A stretch of 43,328 bases of DNA from Mycobacterium sp. NS-7484 (GTDB taxonomy: Bacteria; Actinomycetota; Actinomycetes; Mycobacteriales; Mycobacteriaceae), in assembly GCF_001953975.1 (NCBI RefSeq), contig NZ_MBEJ01000025.1, forward strand, positions 1 through 43,328, written 5' to 3'. Made by a program: the position numbers and the translations under genes. This document shows, piece after piece, positions 7,380-14,994 of the stretch (positions are counted from its first letter, which is position 1; every line of letters begins with the position of its first letter). The notes under the pieces were generated by a model that saw only the letters and a program-made list of their open reading frames with translations, had not been told where the DNA came from and ran no database searches.

Positions 7380-8828
7380 TTACCCGGCACAAATCGGCAA
7401 CGCGGCGTTGGCGTTGGCGTTGGGGTTGCCGCTGAAAATATCGTCGTCGCCCATCCAGTGCACGAACCGGGCCAGCGGGTACATGGCATCGTGCGGGCCG
7501 CCCGCGACGTGACCGTTGGCGGTACCCACCCGGCACACCCGCTGGGCGCCCGCGCCGGCCAACACGTCGCGCAACTGGACCTTGCGTTCATAGGGGTAGA
7601 CGCCGATGGTCTGCGTCGCGACGTTGACGTAGCGGACGGCGTGCTCGAGTGAGTCCACCATCACCACGTTGGAGATCTTGTTGGACGGATGAAAGTCGAC
7701 CGGCTCATCGGACAGCAGCACCACGCCGCGGCCGTCGAATCGGCCGAACACCTCGAGTTCATCGCCCATCGCACCCATCACCTCGATCTCGTCGCGGATG
7801 TCGGTGGGCGGCAGCGGGGCCACCGCAGAACCGAACAGCCGGTCATCTCCGAGACGCGGTAGCAGCGCGGCACAGAACCCTCGCGCCTGCTCGCGGTCGG
7901 TGGTCTCCAGGAACACGAATCGGCTTGCCAGGCAAGCCTCTTGGTTGAAGACGCAGGTGTCGGCGGCCACCCGTTCGGCCACCTCGGCGAGCACCTCGTC
8001 GGAGGCGAACGCCTCACGCCCGATCATCGAGATCGACGATTTCGGGTCGAACGACACCAGCTGGATCCCGGGACCGAGGTACTTGATGACGTTGTTGATC
8101 GCCGGCCCGCCGCCCCAGGCCACGATCTTGTCGAAGTACTGCGGGCGGTACAGGGTCCGCTCGATCGCCTCATCACCACCGGCCCAGTACACCGCCGACA
8201 TCGACTGCACCACCGGGTGTTCCGGATCGATCTCGGCCATCGTCCGCAGCACGGCCACCGTGGTGAACGGATCCGAGGACGGCATCTTGAACAGATTGAT
8301 GGCCTTGACCAAGGCGCCCTGGGCGATCGAGGCGATACAACCCGCCGGCGCGTTTCCGGCCAGCATGTGCACCATGCGAGGCGGGAAAGCCCGGACGGCC
8401 CCGGTGTTGCCGCTGGTGTCGGTCCGACTGACCCAGCCGTCGAGCACCGCCGGTTCGGCGAAGTTGGACTCGACCTGGGCCCACAGGCTGTCGCGGCTCA
8501 ACAGCGCGGGCGCGCTGCGGTAGAGGTTCTCCACCACACGCCGCGGCAGCGGGTTGGTCTCGGCCACCAGGTCCAGGCAGCGTTGCATGTGCGAATTGCC
8601 GTCGAGCGCCAGGCGTTCGCCGGTCTCGACGAGAAAGTCGATGATCTCGGCCACCGGGACATTCAGCAGTGGCGGCAATTCTTGACGGGAGGTGATCAAG
8701 GTGTCGAGATCGATTGCCGGCGTGGTGAAATCGACGCCGAGGTCACGTGACCGGTGTTGTACGGCATCCCCTTCGACCAATTTGCCGCGGATCATGAACG
8801 GGGCTGACAACGCCACCGCCGCGCTCAT
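7380..8828 (-). CDS. LuxC-like acyl-CoA/acyl-protein reductase
   Basis: The 482-residue protein resembles LuxC, the NADPH-dependent fatty acyl reductase that converts a thioester-bound acyl group to an aldehyde. An ALDH-like fold is suggested by MVHMLAGNAPAG near 152-163 and KMPSSDPFTT. The probable catalytic Cys is C299 in NQEACLAS, matching the QQAC-type motif of LuxC. The C-terminus (NPNANANAALPICAG) is unusual and Asn/Ala-rich. Its ATG overlaps the LuxE-like stop by four bases (ATGA), so the acyl-activating and reducing enzymes are translationally coupled. There are no luxA/luxB genes nearby, so aldehyde production for another pathway is inferred. Confidence 0.85.
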   Translation of the reverse strand: MSAAVALSAPFMIRGKLVEGDAVQHRSRDLGVDFTTPAIDLDTLITSRQELPPLLNVPVAEIIDFLVETGERLALDGNSHMQRCLDLVAETNPLPRRVVENLYRSAPALLSRDSLWAQVESNFAEPAVLDGWVSRTDTSGNTGAVRAFPPRMVHMLAGNAPAGCIASIAQGALVKAINLFKMPSSDPFTTVAVLRTMAEIDPEHPVVQSMSAVYWAGGDEAIERTLYRPQYFDKIVAWGGGPAINNVIKYLGPGIQLVSFDPKSSISMIGREAFASDEVLAEVAERVAADTCVFNQEACLASRFVFLETTDREQARGFCAALLPRLGDDRLFGSAVAPLPPTDIRDEIEVMGAMGDELEVFGRFDGRGVVLLSDEPVDFHPSNKISNVVMVDSLEHAVRYVNVATQTIGVYPYERKVQLRDVLAGAGAQRVCRVGTANGHVAGGPHDAMYPLARFVHWMGDDDIFSGNPNANANAALPICAG

Positions 8829-10162
8829 GCTTCACCCCGCACGTAGGCGTCGATGGTGCCCGAGCAGGTGATCTTGTCCCCACCCAGATCGGCATAGCGG
8901 GTGATGTCCGGCCCGACGGTCGGCCCCTGATGGCCACACTCGCAGACCCCGAAATCGGCGTCGACGCGGTCACCGGAAATGACGCCGCCCCAGCGGCCGT
9001 CCAGCGACAGGTCGAAGAATGCCGCGCGCGCTTGCACGGGCCCGGCGGTGGTGTCGACGAGGTTTTCCCCGGGTTCGTCCAAGGGCAGCAACAACACCCA
9101 TGGCGGCACGTGGTAGCGGCCGGCCCGGCACTTCGGGAACGGGGTGTTGAGCTCCTGCATGGTGTAGAAGTGGTAGACCCGCTCATCGGCGATGTTGAAG
9201 GTGTCGAAGATGAACTCCCGGTAGCCCGGCGGCAGGGCGGCACCTTTGAGGCCGCCGGCGACCAGTAGCGCGGTGTCGTCCCGGAAGTCGGTTCCGGAGA
9301 AGCCTTTTGACCGCACCCCCTGGGCCATCTGGTAGAGCGAGGCGAACATTCCGGTGAGCAGCAGCGCACGGTCGCGGCTGTCGATCAGCTCGTCGACCGC
9401 CCCGGCGGTGGCTGCATCCATCGCGTTCTGCCGCTCGGCACTGGTGGTCTCGAAGGCAGTGATCTCCGAAGGGCTCGCGGTGCCGTCGCCGATGCGGCGA
9501 CGCAGCTCGATCATCTTCATGATCGAACCGACCGAGATCGGCTCGACGGGCAGTTGGTAGCTGTCAGCTTCGCTGCAGAACGCTTCCACCAGCGCGATGC
9601 GGGTGCGCTCATTGCGCTCGACCTTGGTGCGCGGACCGAGCCCGAACAGTTTGCGGCTGCCATCGGCCGGAATGCCGGTGGCCCAGGTCAATCCGGTGAC
9701 GTTGGCCCGCGCGGCGACGTCCAGGTCGCTTTCGGAGCAGGCGATCATGGCCGGCTTGCCGGTGGTGCCGCTGGAGCAGGTCAGGAAACACCCGGCGGAC
9801 TCCATCCGGGCAACGAAATCATCCAGCCCCGCGATGCCGTCGACGTCAACCCCACTCGGATCGCAGGTGGAGACGGTCCCCACCCACTTGGCCATCCGGT
9901 CCCACCGGCCATCGGTCAGCCAGTTCTGGGCGTAGCTCTTGTAGGCGCCGTGCGCGAACAACAACGGCACCAGATCCTCGCGCTGCGCAACCTTGCTGAT
10001 CTCTGCGGACTGTGCGCGGTTGCGCAACAACGGGATCTGGTCGACCCGATCCGTGAATCTCTCGTTCACTGCCTCGATCTGCAGTTGTTGCACGTCGGCG
10101 GGCGTGATGTCGTAGCGGTCCGGCGCGGTCTGCAGAGCGAGGAGTTGGTCGGCTGCGGTCAT
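8825..10162 (-). CDS. LuxE/PaaK-like acyl-adenylating enzyme (acyl-protein synthetase family)
   Basis: The 445-residue protein has the adenylate-forming P-loop TCSSGTTGKPAMI at about 128-140 and a C-terminal CECGHQGP segment of the LuxE/PaaK-type branch. It should activate a carboxylic acid as acyl-AMP and hand the acyl group on. The partner is almost certainly the coupled LuxC-like reductase, making a two-enzyme acid-to-aldehyde module. I chose the ATG at 10162 because GGAG lies five bases upstream; the ATG at 10180 lacks one. The protein ends IDAYVRGEA, without the extra C-terminal tail in which Vibrio LuxE carries its acyl-accepting Cys. A nearer Cys (KITCSG) remains. Substrate unknown. 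Confidence 0.82.
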   Translation of the reverse strand: MTAADQLLALQTAPDRYDITPADVQQLQIEAVNERFTDRVDQIPLLRNRAQSAEISKVAQREDLVPLLFAHGAYKSYAQNWLTDGRWDRMAKWVGTVSTCDPSGVDVDGIAGLDDFVARMESAGCFLTCSSGTTGKPAMIACSESDLDVAARANVTGLTWATGIPADGSRKLFGLGPRTKVERNERTRIALVEAFCSEADSYQLPVEPISVGSIMKMIELRRRIGDGTASPSEITAFETTSAERQNAMDAATAGAVDELIDSRDRALLLTGMFASLYQMAQGVRSKGFSGTDFRDDTALLVAGGLKGAALPPGYREFIFDTFNIADERVYHFYTMQELNTPFPKCRAGRYHVPPWVLLLPLDEPGENLVDTTAGPVQARAAFFDLSLDGRWGGVISGDRVDADFGVCECGHQGPTVGPDITRYADLGGDKITCSGTIDAYVRGEA

Positions 10163-10181
10163 GGCGGCTCCTGAAATCAAA

Positions 10182-10217
10182 TTAATAGCACCTAGAACGT
10201 TTCATTACTGATAATAT
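10182..10217. promoter_or_regulatory. Divergent promoter between LuxE-like gene and TetR gene
   Basis: The AT-rich spacer holds a minus-strand -10 (TATTAA, 10187-10182) for the LuxE-like gene and a plus-strand -10 (TAATAT, 10212-10217) whose start site would fall on the GTG at 10224, suggesting a leaderless TetR mRNA. Between them AACGTT (10196-10201) sits in the partly symmetric TAGAACGTTTCA, a candidate TetR operator placed to block both promoters. Confidence 0.5.
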
Positions 10218-10223
10218 GCTCCC

Positions 10224-10883
10224 GTGCCCCGACGTTCGTCAAGCGCCACCGCGCGGCCCCGCGCCGGCCGACCGACCCGCGAACAGGCCGAGCAGCGCCA
10301 CCGTGAGCTGCTCGACTGTGCGCTGGAAGTGTTCCTGGCCAACGGGTTTGAGCGCTCGACCATCGACGGCATCGCGGCGACCGCCGGCATGGCGAAGCGC
10401 ACCATCTACGGGCTCTACCCGGACAAGGCCGCACTGTTCGAAGCCGCGGTTCAGCGGGCCGTGGACCGCTGGCTGGTGCCGGTGGAGACTCTGCAGGCAG
10501 CAGAGACCGACGACCTGGAGGAGACCCTGCTCGCGATCGCCAAGATCAGGCTCGTCAGCTATACCAGCGAGGCCGGCGTCGCACTGCAACGAATTCTCAA
10601 CGCGGAGGGTTACCGGTTCCCGAAGTTGTACCGGTTGGCCTACGACCAAGGCACCGTGCCGGCGCTGCACTTCATCGCCGACCTGCTGCGACGGCATGCC
10701 GCGGCCGGGGCCATCGAGGTCGAGGACCCCGAAGTGCTCGGCGGCGCATTCCTTTCCATGACCGTCGGCGGCCCGGCGACCGGGGCCCTGTGGGGCGTGG
10801 AGTGGGACCGCGACGCCCTCGACCAACGCATGCGGACCTGTGTCCGACTCTTCCTCGACGGGGTGCGTCCGCGAAACCCGTGA
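10224..10883 (+). CDS. TetR/AcrR family regulator, AefR-like C-terminal domain
   Basis: The 219-residue regulator starts with a basic tail (MPRRSSSATARPRAGRPTRE). The TetR helix-turn-helix follows (FERSTIDGIAATAGMAKRTI then YGLYPDK, about residues 42-70). The ligand domain contains YRFPKLYRLAYDQG and resembles the AefR-type C-terminal group. The GTG start is supported by a -10 seven bases upstream, implying leaderless translation. It is divergent from the LuxE/LuxC-like pair and upstream of the CMD and dehydrogenase genes, so it probably controls all of these. The inducer may be an acid or acyl compound handled by the cluster (inference). Confidence 0.87.
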   Translation: MPRRSSSATARPRAGRPTREQAEQRHRELLDCALEVFLANGFERSTIDGIAATAGMAKRTIYGLYPDKAALFEAAVQRAVDRWLVPVETLQAAETDDLEETLLAIAKIRLVSYTSEAGVALQRILNAEGYRFPKLYRLAYDQGTVPALHFIADLLRRHAAAGAIEVEDPEVLGGAFLSMTVGGPATGALWGVEWDRDALDQRMRTCVRLFLDGVRPRNP

Positions 10884-10916
10884 TGGCGTAAGAACACGAA
10901 CGATCGAAAGGGCACG

Positions 10917-11303
10917 ATGGATCAGGACACGTATGACAAGGGCAGGGCGATCCGCACCGCCGTGTTGGGCGAGGACTACGTCCGCAAGGCAGCCGGGAAC
11001 GCCGACAAATTCTCGAAACCCCTGCAGGATCTGGTCACCGAGTACTGCTGGGGCGCGGTCTGGGGACGCGACGGCCTGGAGCTCAAGACCCGCAGCATGC
11101 TGAACCTGGCGATGATCGCGGTGCTCAACCGCCCCAACGAATTGAGCACCCACATCCGCGGGGCACTCACCAACGGTGTCACCCGCGACGAGATCTGCGA
11201 GATCTTCCTCCAGGTCGGCATCTACGCCGGCATCCCGGCCGCGGTCGACAGCTTTCGGCTGGCCCGGGCCGTGTTCGCCGAGCTGGACGCGGAGCAGTCA
11301 TGA
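10917..11303 (+). CDS. Carboxymuconolactone decarboxylase (CMD) family protein
   Basis: The 128-residue protein is entirely CMD domain. It has the helix TRSMLNLAMIAVL, the conserved His in ELSTHIRGALTNGVT, and the closing EICEIFLQVGIYAGIPAAVD segment of the PcaC branch. It lacks the CxxC pair of AhpD-type peroxidases, so a decarboxylase, isomerase or related non-redox role on a cyclic or beta-keto acid is more likely. An AAAGGG ribosome-binding site precedes the ATG. Its stop overlaps the next gene by four bases (ATGA). Its neighbours suggest catabolism of a carboxylic acid, but the substrate cannot be named. Confidence 0.85.
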   Translation: MDQDTYDKGRAIRTAVLGEDYVRKAAGNADKFSKPLQDLVTEYCWGAVWGRDGLELKTRSMLNLAMIAVLNRPNELSTHIRGALTNGVTRDEICEIFLQVGIYAGIPAAVDSFRLARAVFAELDAEQS

Positions 11304-12202
11304 GTTCAGAGGTCGGCTTCGTCGGGCTGGGCAACATGGGCTGGCCCATCATGAGCCGGGTGTTGGCCGCGGGCTTTCCCGTGGTCGCCTTCGATGTGCG
11401 TGAGGACGTCCTGGCCAAGGCGGTCGCGCTGGGCGCCCGGTCGGCGCAGTCGGTCCGCGACGTGGCCGATCAGACAGAGACGGTGCTGGCGAGCCTGCCC
11501 ACACCGCAGGTGTCGGAGTCCGTGGTGGCCGACGTCGCGGCCGGTTCCCGAATCCGGTGCTTCGTCGATCTCTCCACGGTGGGAGGCCAAGCCGCGCAAC
11601 GCAATAACACCGTCCTGGCCGCTCGCGGCATCGCGGCTCTGGACAGTCCCGTCAGTGGTGGGGTACACGGCGCGCAGGCCGGCACCCTGGCAATCATGGT
11701 GTCCGGTCCGCGTGCCGAGTTCGACCGGCTGGCACCGGTGTTCGACGCGATCGGCCGGGCGATCTTCGTCTCCGAGCACCCTGGCGCCGCGCAGACCATG
11801 AAGCTGATCAACAACCTGATGGCCGCGACCACCCTGGCCGCGACGGCCGAGGTGATGGTGATGGGTGTGAAAGCCGGACTGGACGCCGACGTGATGATCG
11901 ACGTGCTCAATGCCGGCTCGGGCGGCACCCACGCCAGCCGCGACAAGTTTCCGCGTGCGGTGCTCCCCCGCACCTTCGACTACGGTTTCGCCACCGGTTT
12001 GATGGCCAAGGACGTGGGCTTGTACCTGAGTGAGGCCGCCGCACTGGGGCTGCCGTTGGAGATCGCCGAAACCGTGCAACGGGTGTGGGAGCAGACGCTG
12101 CGCGAGGAAGGCCCAGATTCCGACTTCACCTCGGTCATCAAGCCGATGGAAAAGATGGCGGGCGTGGTCGTCGAAGGCGGTGGAGCGGTTACTGCTTGTT
12201 GA
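11300..12202 (+). CDS. NAD(P)-dependent beta-hydroxyacid dehydrogenase (3-hydroxyisobutyrate dehydrogenase-like)
   Basis: The 300-residue protein has the N-terminal Rossmann motif VGFVGLGNMGWPIM (residues 5-18), the substrate-loop motif LDSPVSGG (114-121) and the catalytic Lys168 in QTMKLINNL. This is the standard pattern of the 3-hydroxyisobutyrate / tartronate semialdehyde / 6-phosphogluconate-type dehydrogenases. Length matches the family. Translation is coupled to the CMD gene (ATGA overlap). With the CMD protein and the LuxC/LuxE-like pair it suggests interconversion of hydroxy acids, aldehydes and acids. The exact substrate is not evident. Confidence 0.88.
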   Translation: MSSEVGFVGLGNMGWPIMSRVLAAGFPVVAFDVREDVLAKAVALGARSAQSVRDVADQTETVLASLPTPQVSESVVADVAAGSRIRCFVDLSTVGGQAAQRNNTVLAARGIAALDSPVSGGVHGAQAGTLAIMVSGPRAEFDRLAPVFDAIGRAIFVSEHPGAAQTMKLINNLMAATTLAATAEVMVMGVKAGLDADVMIDVLNAGSGGTHASRDKFPRAVLPRTFDYGFATGLMAKDVGLYLSEAAALGLPLEIAETVQRVWEQTLREEGPDSDFTSVIKPMEKMAGVVVEGGGAVTAC

Positions 12203-12223
12203 CGATGAGCCTCGACACCCCGT

Positions 12224-12259
12224 CCTAACGCTCACATCATGATGTTAATCGTCGTTAGG
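12224..12259. promoter_or_regulatory. Nested palindromes upstream of the RES-module antitoxin
   Basis: CCTAACG (12224-12230) and CGTTAGG (12253-12259) form a perfect 7-base inverted repeat. Inside it lies the perfect 12-base palindrome ACATCATGATGT (12234-12245), offset two bases from the outer centre. It ends just before the ATG at 12268, and its right arm overlaps the TTAGGAGGG ribosome-binding site. This is the typical place for toxin-antitoxin autoregulation. Confidence 0.55.
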
Positions 12260-12267
12260 AGGGTGTC

Positions 12268-12741
12268 ATGCCGGCGAATTCCGAGCTAGAGCAGTTACTC
12301 CACGACCGCTTCGACATCACCACCACCGAGTTCGTAGCTGCCTTGAAGGGCCTGCCTGCCCTACGGCCATGGGCTGCAGCGCTCACCGAGGAGGAAGCCG
12401 GACTCCTTGACGAGGCCAACTTCCCCGAGGACCGCGATGCCTACGTAGCTGCCGGCACTGAAATCGTCGGACACACCGCGCATCTCGCCGTTACCGCCTT
12501 CACTGCCGACGACGTCGCCAAAGGCCTCAGTGTCAGCGCCTCCCGCGTGCGGCAGAAGCGGCTCGCCGGCGAACTATGGGCCATCCCGGACGGTCAGAGC
12601 TGGGTCTTCCCGACACTGCAGTTCGAAACCGGCGCCGACGGCGGCCCGACCCGGCAAGTCCGCGGCCTCGACCAGGTCCTCAAGGCACTGCCCGAAGGCC
12701 TGCATCCCGTCGCCATCGCAGGTTTTCTGCGCACCCCTTAA
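12268..12741 (+). CDS. RES-module antitoxin, C-terminus cut off by an in-frame stop
   Basis: The 157-residue product sits directly before a RES-domain gene and has the layout of RES/Xre-type antitoxins. An N-terminal helical region is followed by a DNA-binding-like helix pair (TADDVAKGLSVSASRVRQKR then LAGELWAIPDG, about 88-118) and a C-terminal part leading to VAIAGFLRTP. There it stops at TAA (12739-12741). Reading on in the same frame gives PHLVHGRPMTPVEWLRAGGD and a natural end at TGA 12850, which looks like the missing toxin-binding end of these antitoxins. The stop is one C-to-T change from CAA. A strong AGGAGG ribosome-binding site precedes the ATG. It could be a damaged antitoxin or a sequencing error. 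Confidence 0.65.
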   Translation: MPANSELEQLLHDRFDITTTEFVAALKGLPALRPWAAALTEEEAGLLDEANFPEDRDAYVAAGTEIVGHTAHLAVTAFTADDVAKGLSVSASRVRQKRLAGELWAIPDGQSWVFPTLQFETGADGGPTRQVRGLDQVLKALPEGLHPVAIAGFLRTP

Positions 12742-12852
12742 CCCCACCTGGTCCATGGCCGGCCGATGACCCCGGTGGAGTGGCTGCGCGCCGGCGGAGA
12801 CGTCGACCACGCTGTTGCGGCGGCCGCGACCACCGACTGGTACGCCACGTGA
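12742..12852 (+). pseudogene. Detached C-terminal segment of the antitoxin
   Basis: This stretch continues the antitoxin frame after its premature TAA. It has an internal ATG at 12766 (MTPVEWLRAGGDVDHAV...) but no ribosome-binding site. The pattern P-x-E-W-L-x-x-G-G-D followed by a short helix is what I expect at the end of antitoxins paired with RES toxins. It ends with TGA at 12850-12852, overlapping a GTG (12849) as GTGA, the usual layout of a coupled antitoxin-toxin junction. Confidence 0.5.
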
Positions 12853-12942
12853 GCACACGGCTTCCCGTCCCCGCCACCTCTGGCAGAACTGCGCACAATC
12901 GGCATCCGGGACTCGGAATACCGCACCGTATCGACCGACGAG

Positions 12943-13494
12943 TTGTGGTGGCGTGTGCACCGCACCACCGGTGATCACGTGCTGGCATGGAATGCCTTTC
13001 GGGAACACGGCCCGCACTTGAGGTTCGACCCACGTCCACCTCCAGCACGCGACCATCCGGGGGTCGGCGTCTGGTACGGCGCATCCGAACCCACACCCGC
13101 CCTCGCCGAGGCCTTCCAAGCGACCCGCACCATCGACCGCGTCCGCGACAACCCATACCTGACCGGCCTGCGACTCACCCGCGAACTCCGACTTCTCGAT
13201 CTGGCCACCGACAGCACAGGCGCGTGGCCCACCCGAGCTGGCGGCACGTTCGCACTCTCGACGGGCCCACATTCCATCACCCAACGCTGGGCCCGCCGTA
13301 TCACCGAGGCGTTCCCCAACCTCGACGGCGTGCACTACAACAGCCGCTTCGCCGGCCAACCCTGCATCGCCTTATTCGCCCCCGCCGAAACGGCCATGCC
13401 GAAACGGCCCGCGATGTCCTTGCCGCTCACCCATCCCGGCCTCTCGCGGCGGATCGCCGCCGCAGCACAACGACTCGGCTACCTCGTTATCTGA
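12943..13494 (+). CDS. RES-domain toxin, N-terminus probably frameshifted
   Basis: From the TTG at 12943 the 183-residue frame covers the RES domain: WWRVHRT (conserved Arg), HLRFDPRP (second Arg), GVWYGASEPTPALAEAF (Tyr and Glu), and a Ser/Gln-rich stretch ALSTGPHSITQRWA. RES toxins such as MbcT degrade NAD+. The frame is open upstream from 12853 and reads convincing family-like sequence (PPPLAELRTIGIRDSEYRT) but without a good start codon. The expected coupled start, GTG at 12849, is in another frame and begins MSTRLP. Joining the two needs one extra base near 12867 to be removed. The toxin is therefore probably inactive or reduced. It could also be translated from the weak TTG. Confidence 0.6.
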   Translation: MWWRVHRTTGDHVLAWNAFREHGPHLRFDPRPPPARDHPGVGVWYGASEPTPALAEAFQATRTIDRVRDNPYLTGLRLTRELRLLDLATDSTGAWPTRAGGTFALSTGPHSITQRWARRITEAFPNLDGVHYNSRFAGQPCIALFAPAETAMPKRPAMSLPLTHPGLSRRIAAAAQRLGYLVI

Positions 13495-13534
13495 CGGCGG
13501 GCCTGGCTATGTGACTGCCGTGGGTTTGCTGCGG

Positions 13535-14116
13535 CTACAACGAGTCGACGAACAACTTGTGGATGCGCCGGTCCCCCGTCATCTCGGGATGAAATGACGT
13601 AGCCAGCATCGAGCCCTGCCGGACCGCGACGATGTGGTCGGCCGCACGGGCCAGCACCTGCACCTCTGGCCCGACCCGCTCCACCCACGGTGCCCGGATG
13701 AACACCGCGTGCACGGGTGTGTCGAGGCCCTCGAAATCGATGTTCCCCTCGAAGGAATCGACCTGACGACCGAAAGCATTGCGACGCACCGTCATATCGA
13801 TGCCCTTCAACGGCACCGCGGCCCGGCCCTGGGCACCGGCATCGGCGATCTCGCTGGCCAGCAGGATCATTCCGGCACACGAGCCGTAGCACGGCAAGCC
13901 CTCGGCGATCCGCGCCCGCAGCGGTTCGAGCAGGTCGAATTCCCGTAGCAAATGGCTCATCGCGGTGGATTCGCCGCCGGGAATCACCAAGGCATCGACC
14001 GCGTCGAGTTCCGAAAGCCGACGCACGGTAGCAGCCTCGGCACCCGCCTCGCGCAGAGCAGCCAGATGTTCGCGGGTGTCGCCCTGCATCGCGAGCACCC
14101 CGACGTGACGGGTCAT
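13535..14116 (-). CDS. pdxT: Pyridoxal 5'-phosphate synthase glutaminase subunit PdxT
   Basis: PdxT hydrolyses glutamine and channels ammonia to PdxS for de novo vitamin B6 synthesis. The 193-residue protein starts [18 protein letters not shown]. It has the class I glutaminase triad: Cys80 in CYGSCAGM, and His176 and Glu178 in SFHPEM. The PGGES oxyanion motif lies at 46-50. I chose the ATG at 14116, which overlaps the tesB stop by four bases (ATGA). The open frame extends much further upstream only as an antisense shadow of tesB. pdxS lies two genes upstream on the same strand. Confidence 0.95.
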   Translation of the reverse strand: MTRHVGVLAMQGDTREHLAALREAGAEAATVRRLSELDAVDALVIPGGESTAMSHLLREFDLLEPLRARIAEGLPCYGSCAGMILLASEIADAGAQGRAAVPLKGIDMTVRRNAFGRQVDSFEGNIDFEGLDTPVHAVFIRAPWVERVGPEVQVLARAADHIVAVRQGSMLATSFHPEMTGDRRIHKLFVDSL

Positions 14117-14961
14117 GAGTTCTCCGCCGGCGCGAAGTTGCGCTGGTAGCGGGTCAAGCCTTCTTGCATCACCGCGGCCACCATCTCGCCGTAGCGGTTG
14201 AAGATCTTGCCCTGGGTCAGGGAACGCCCCCCGCAGGCCGAGGGCGAGGACTGGTCGTAGAGCAGCCACTCGTCGGCCCGGAACGGGCGCATGAACCACA
14301 TGGCGTGGTCCAGCGACGCCACCATCAAGTGCTTGCGGACATCGAGATGGTTGACCTGGGCCGAACCCAGCAGCGTGAGATCGCTCATGTAGGCCAGTGC
14401 ACAGATGTGCAGCACGTGGTCGTCGGGGAGCGGATCCCGATGCCGGAACCACACCTGCTGCTGTGACGCCTTGGCCGGCAGCCGCGCCACCCGGTCACGC
14501 GGCACGATCCGGACATCCCATTCGGCGAACTGGGCGAACCCGGCGTCGTCGAACGCGCCGCCGGAGCGGAACCCGGGCAGATCATCAGGCCCGGGAGCCT
14601 CGGGCATGGCGTCCTGATGTTCGATGCCGGTCTGGTCGGTCTGGAACGACGCGGACATCGTGAAGATCGTCTCGCCGTGCTGGATCGCGCTCACCCGACG
14701 GGTGCAGAACGAACCGCCGTCGCGGATGCGCTCGACGGTGTAGACCGACGGCGCACGGGCATCACCCGGCCGCAGGAAGTAGCCGTGCAGCGAGTGCACC
14801 TGGAACGCCGGGTCGACCGTACGAACCGCCGACACGAGCGACTGGCCGGCCACGTGGCCGCCGAAAGTTCGCTGTAGGAAACCGCTTTCAGGGCTGAACA
14901 CCCCGCCGCGATAGATGTTGACCTCGAGCTGCTCCAGATCGAGGATCTCTTCAATCGCCAT
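14113..14961 (-). CDS. tesB: Acyl-CoA thioesterase II
   Basis: The 282-residue double-hotdog thioesterase hydrolyses acyl-CoAs to free acid and CoA. Visible family features include [20 protein letters not shown] in the first half and [20 protein letters not shown] in the second, with the catalytic Asp in LDHA, followed by SLTQGKIF. It lies between pdxS and pdxT, the same unusual placement as in M. tuberculosis (tesB2, from memory). A functional link to vitamin B6 is not obvious. The start at 14961 gives the usual N-terminus [13 protein letters not shown]. Confidence 0.93.
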   Translation of the reverse strand: MAIEEILDLEQLEVNIYRGGVFSPESGFLQRTFGGHVAGQSLVSAVRTVDPAFQVHSLHGYFLRPGDARAPSVYTVERIRDGGSFCTRRVSAIQHGETIFTMSASFQTDQTGIEHQDAMPEAPGPDDLPGFRSGGAFDDAGFAQFAEWDVRIVPRDRVARLPAKASQQQVWFRHRDPLPDDHVLHICALAYMSDLTLLGSAQVNHLDVRKHLMVASLDHAMWFMRPFRADEWLLYDQSSPSACGGRSLTQGKIFNRYGEMVAAVMQEGLTRYQRNFAPAENS

Positions 14962-14994
14962 GCAGTTACTTCTGCTCTTCGCGCAAGCGGCTCA

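Noticed and set aside
7380..10162. Bacterial bioluminescence (lux) operon
   Set aside because: Only LuxC- and LuxE-like genes are present. The luciferase-like monooxygenases at 24935-27195 belong to the NtaA/DszA-type group, are about 15 kb away, and sit in an organosulfur context.
10917..11303. AhpD-type peroxidase
   Set aside because: The CMD-family protein lacks the CxxC active site of AhpD.
13535..14452. Longer PdxT frame
   Set aside because: The N-terminal extension is the shadow of tesB; the coupled ATG at 14116 matches the family.
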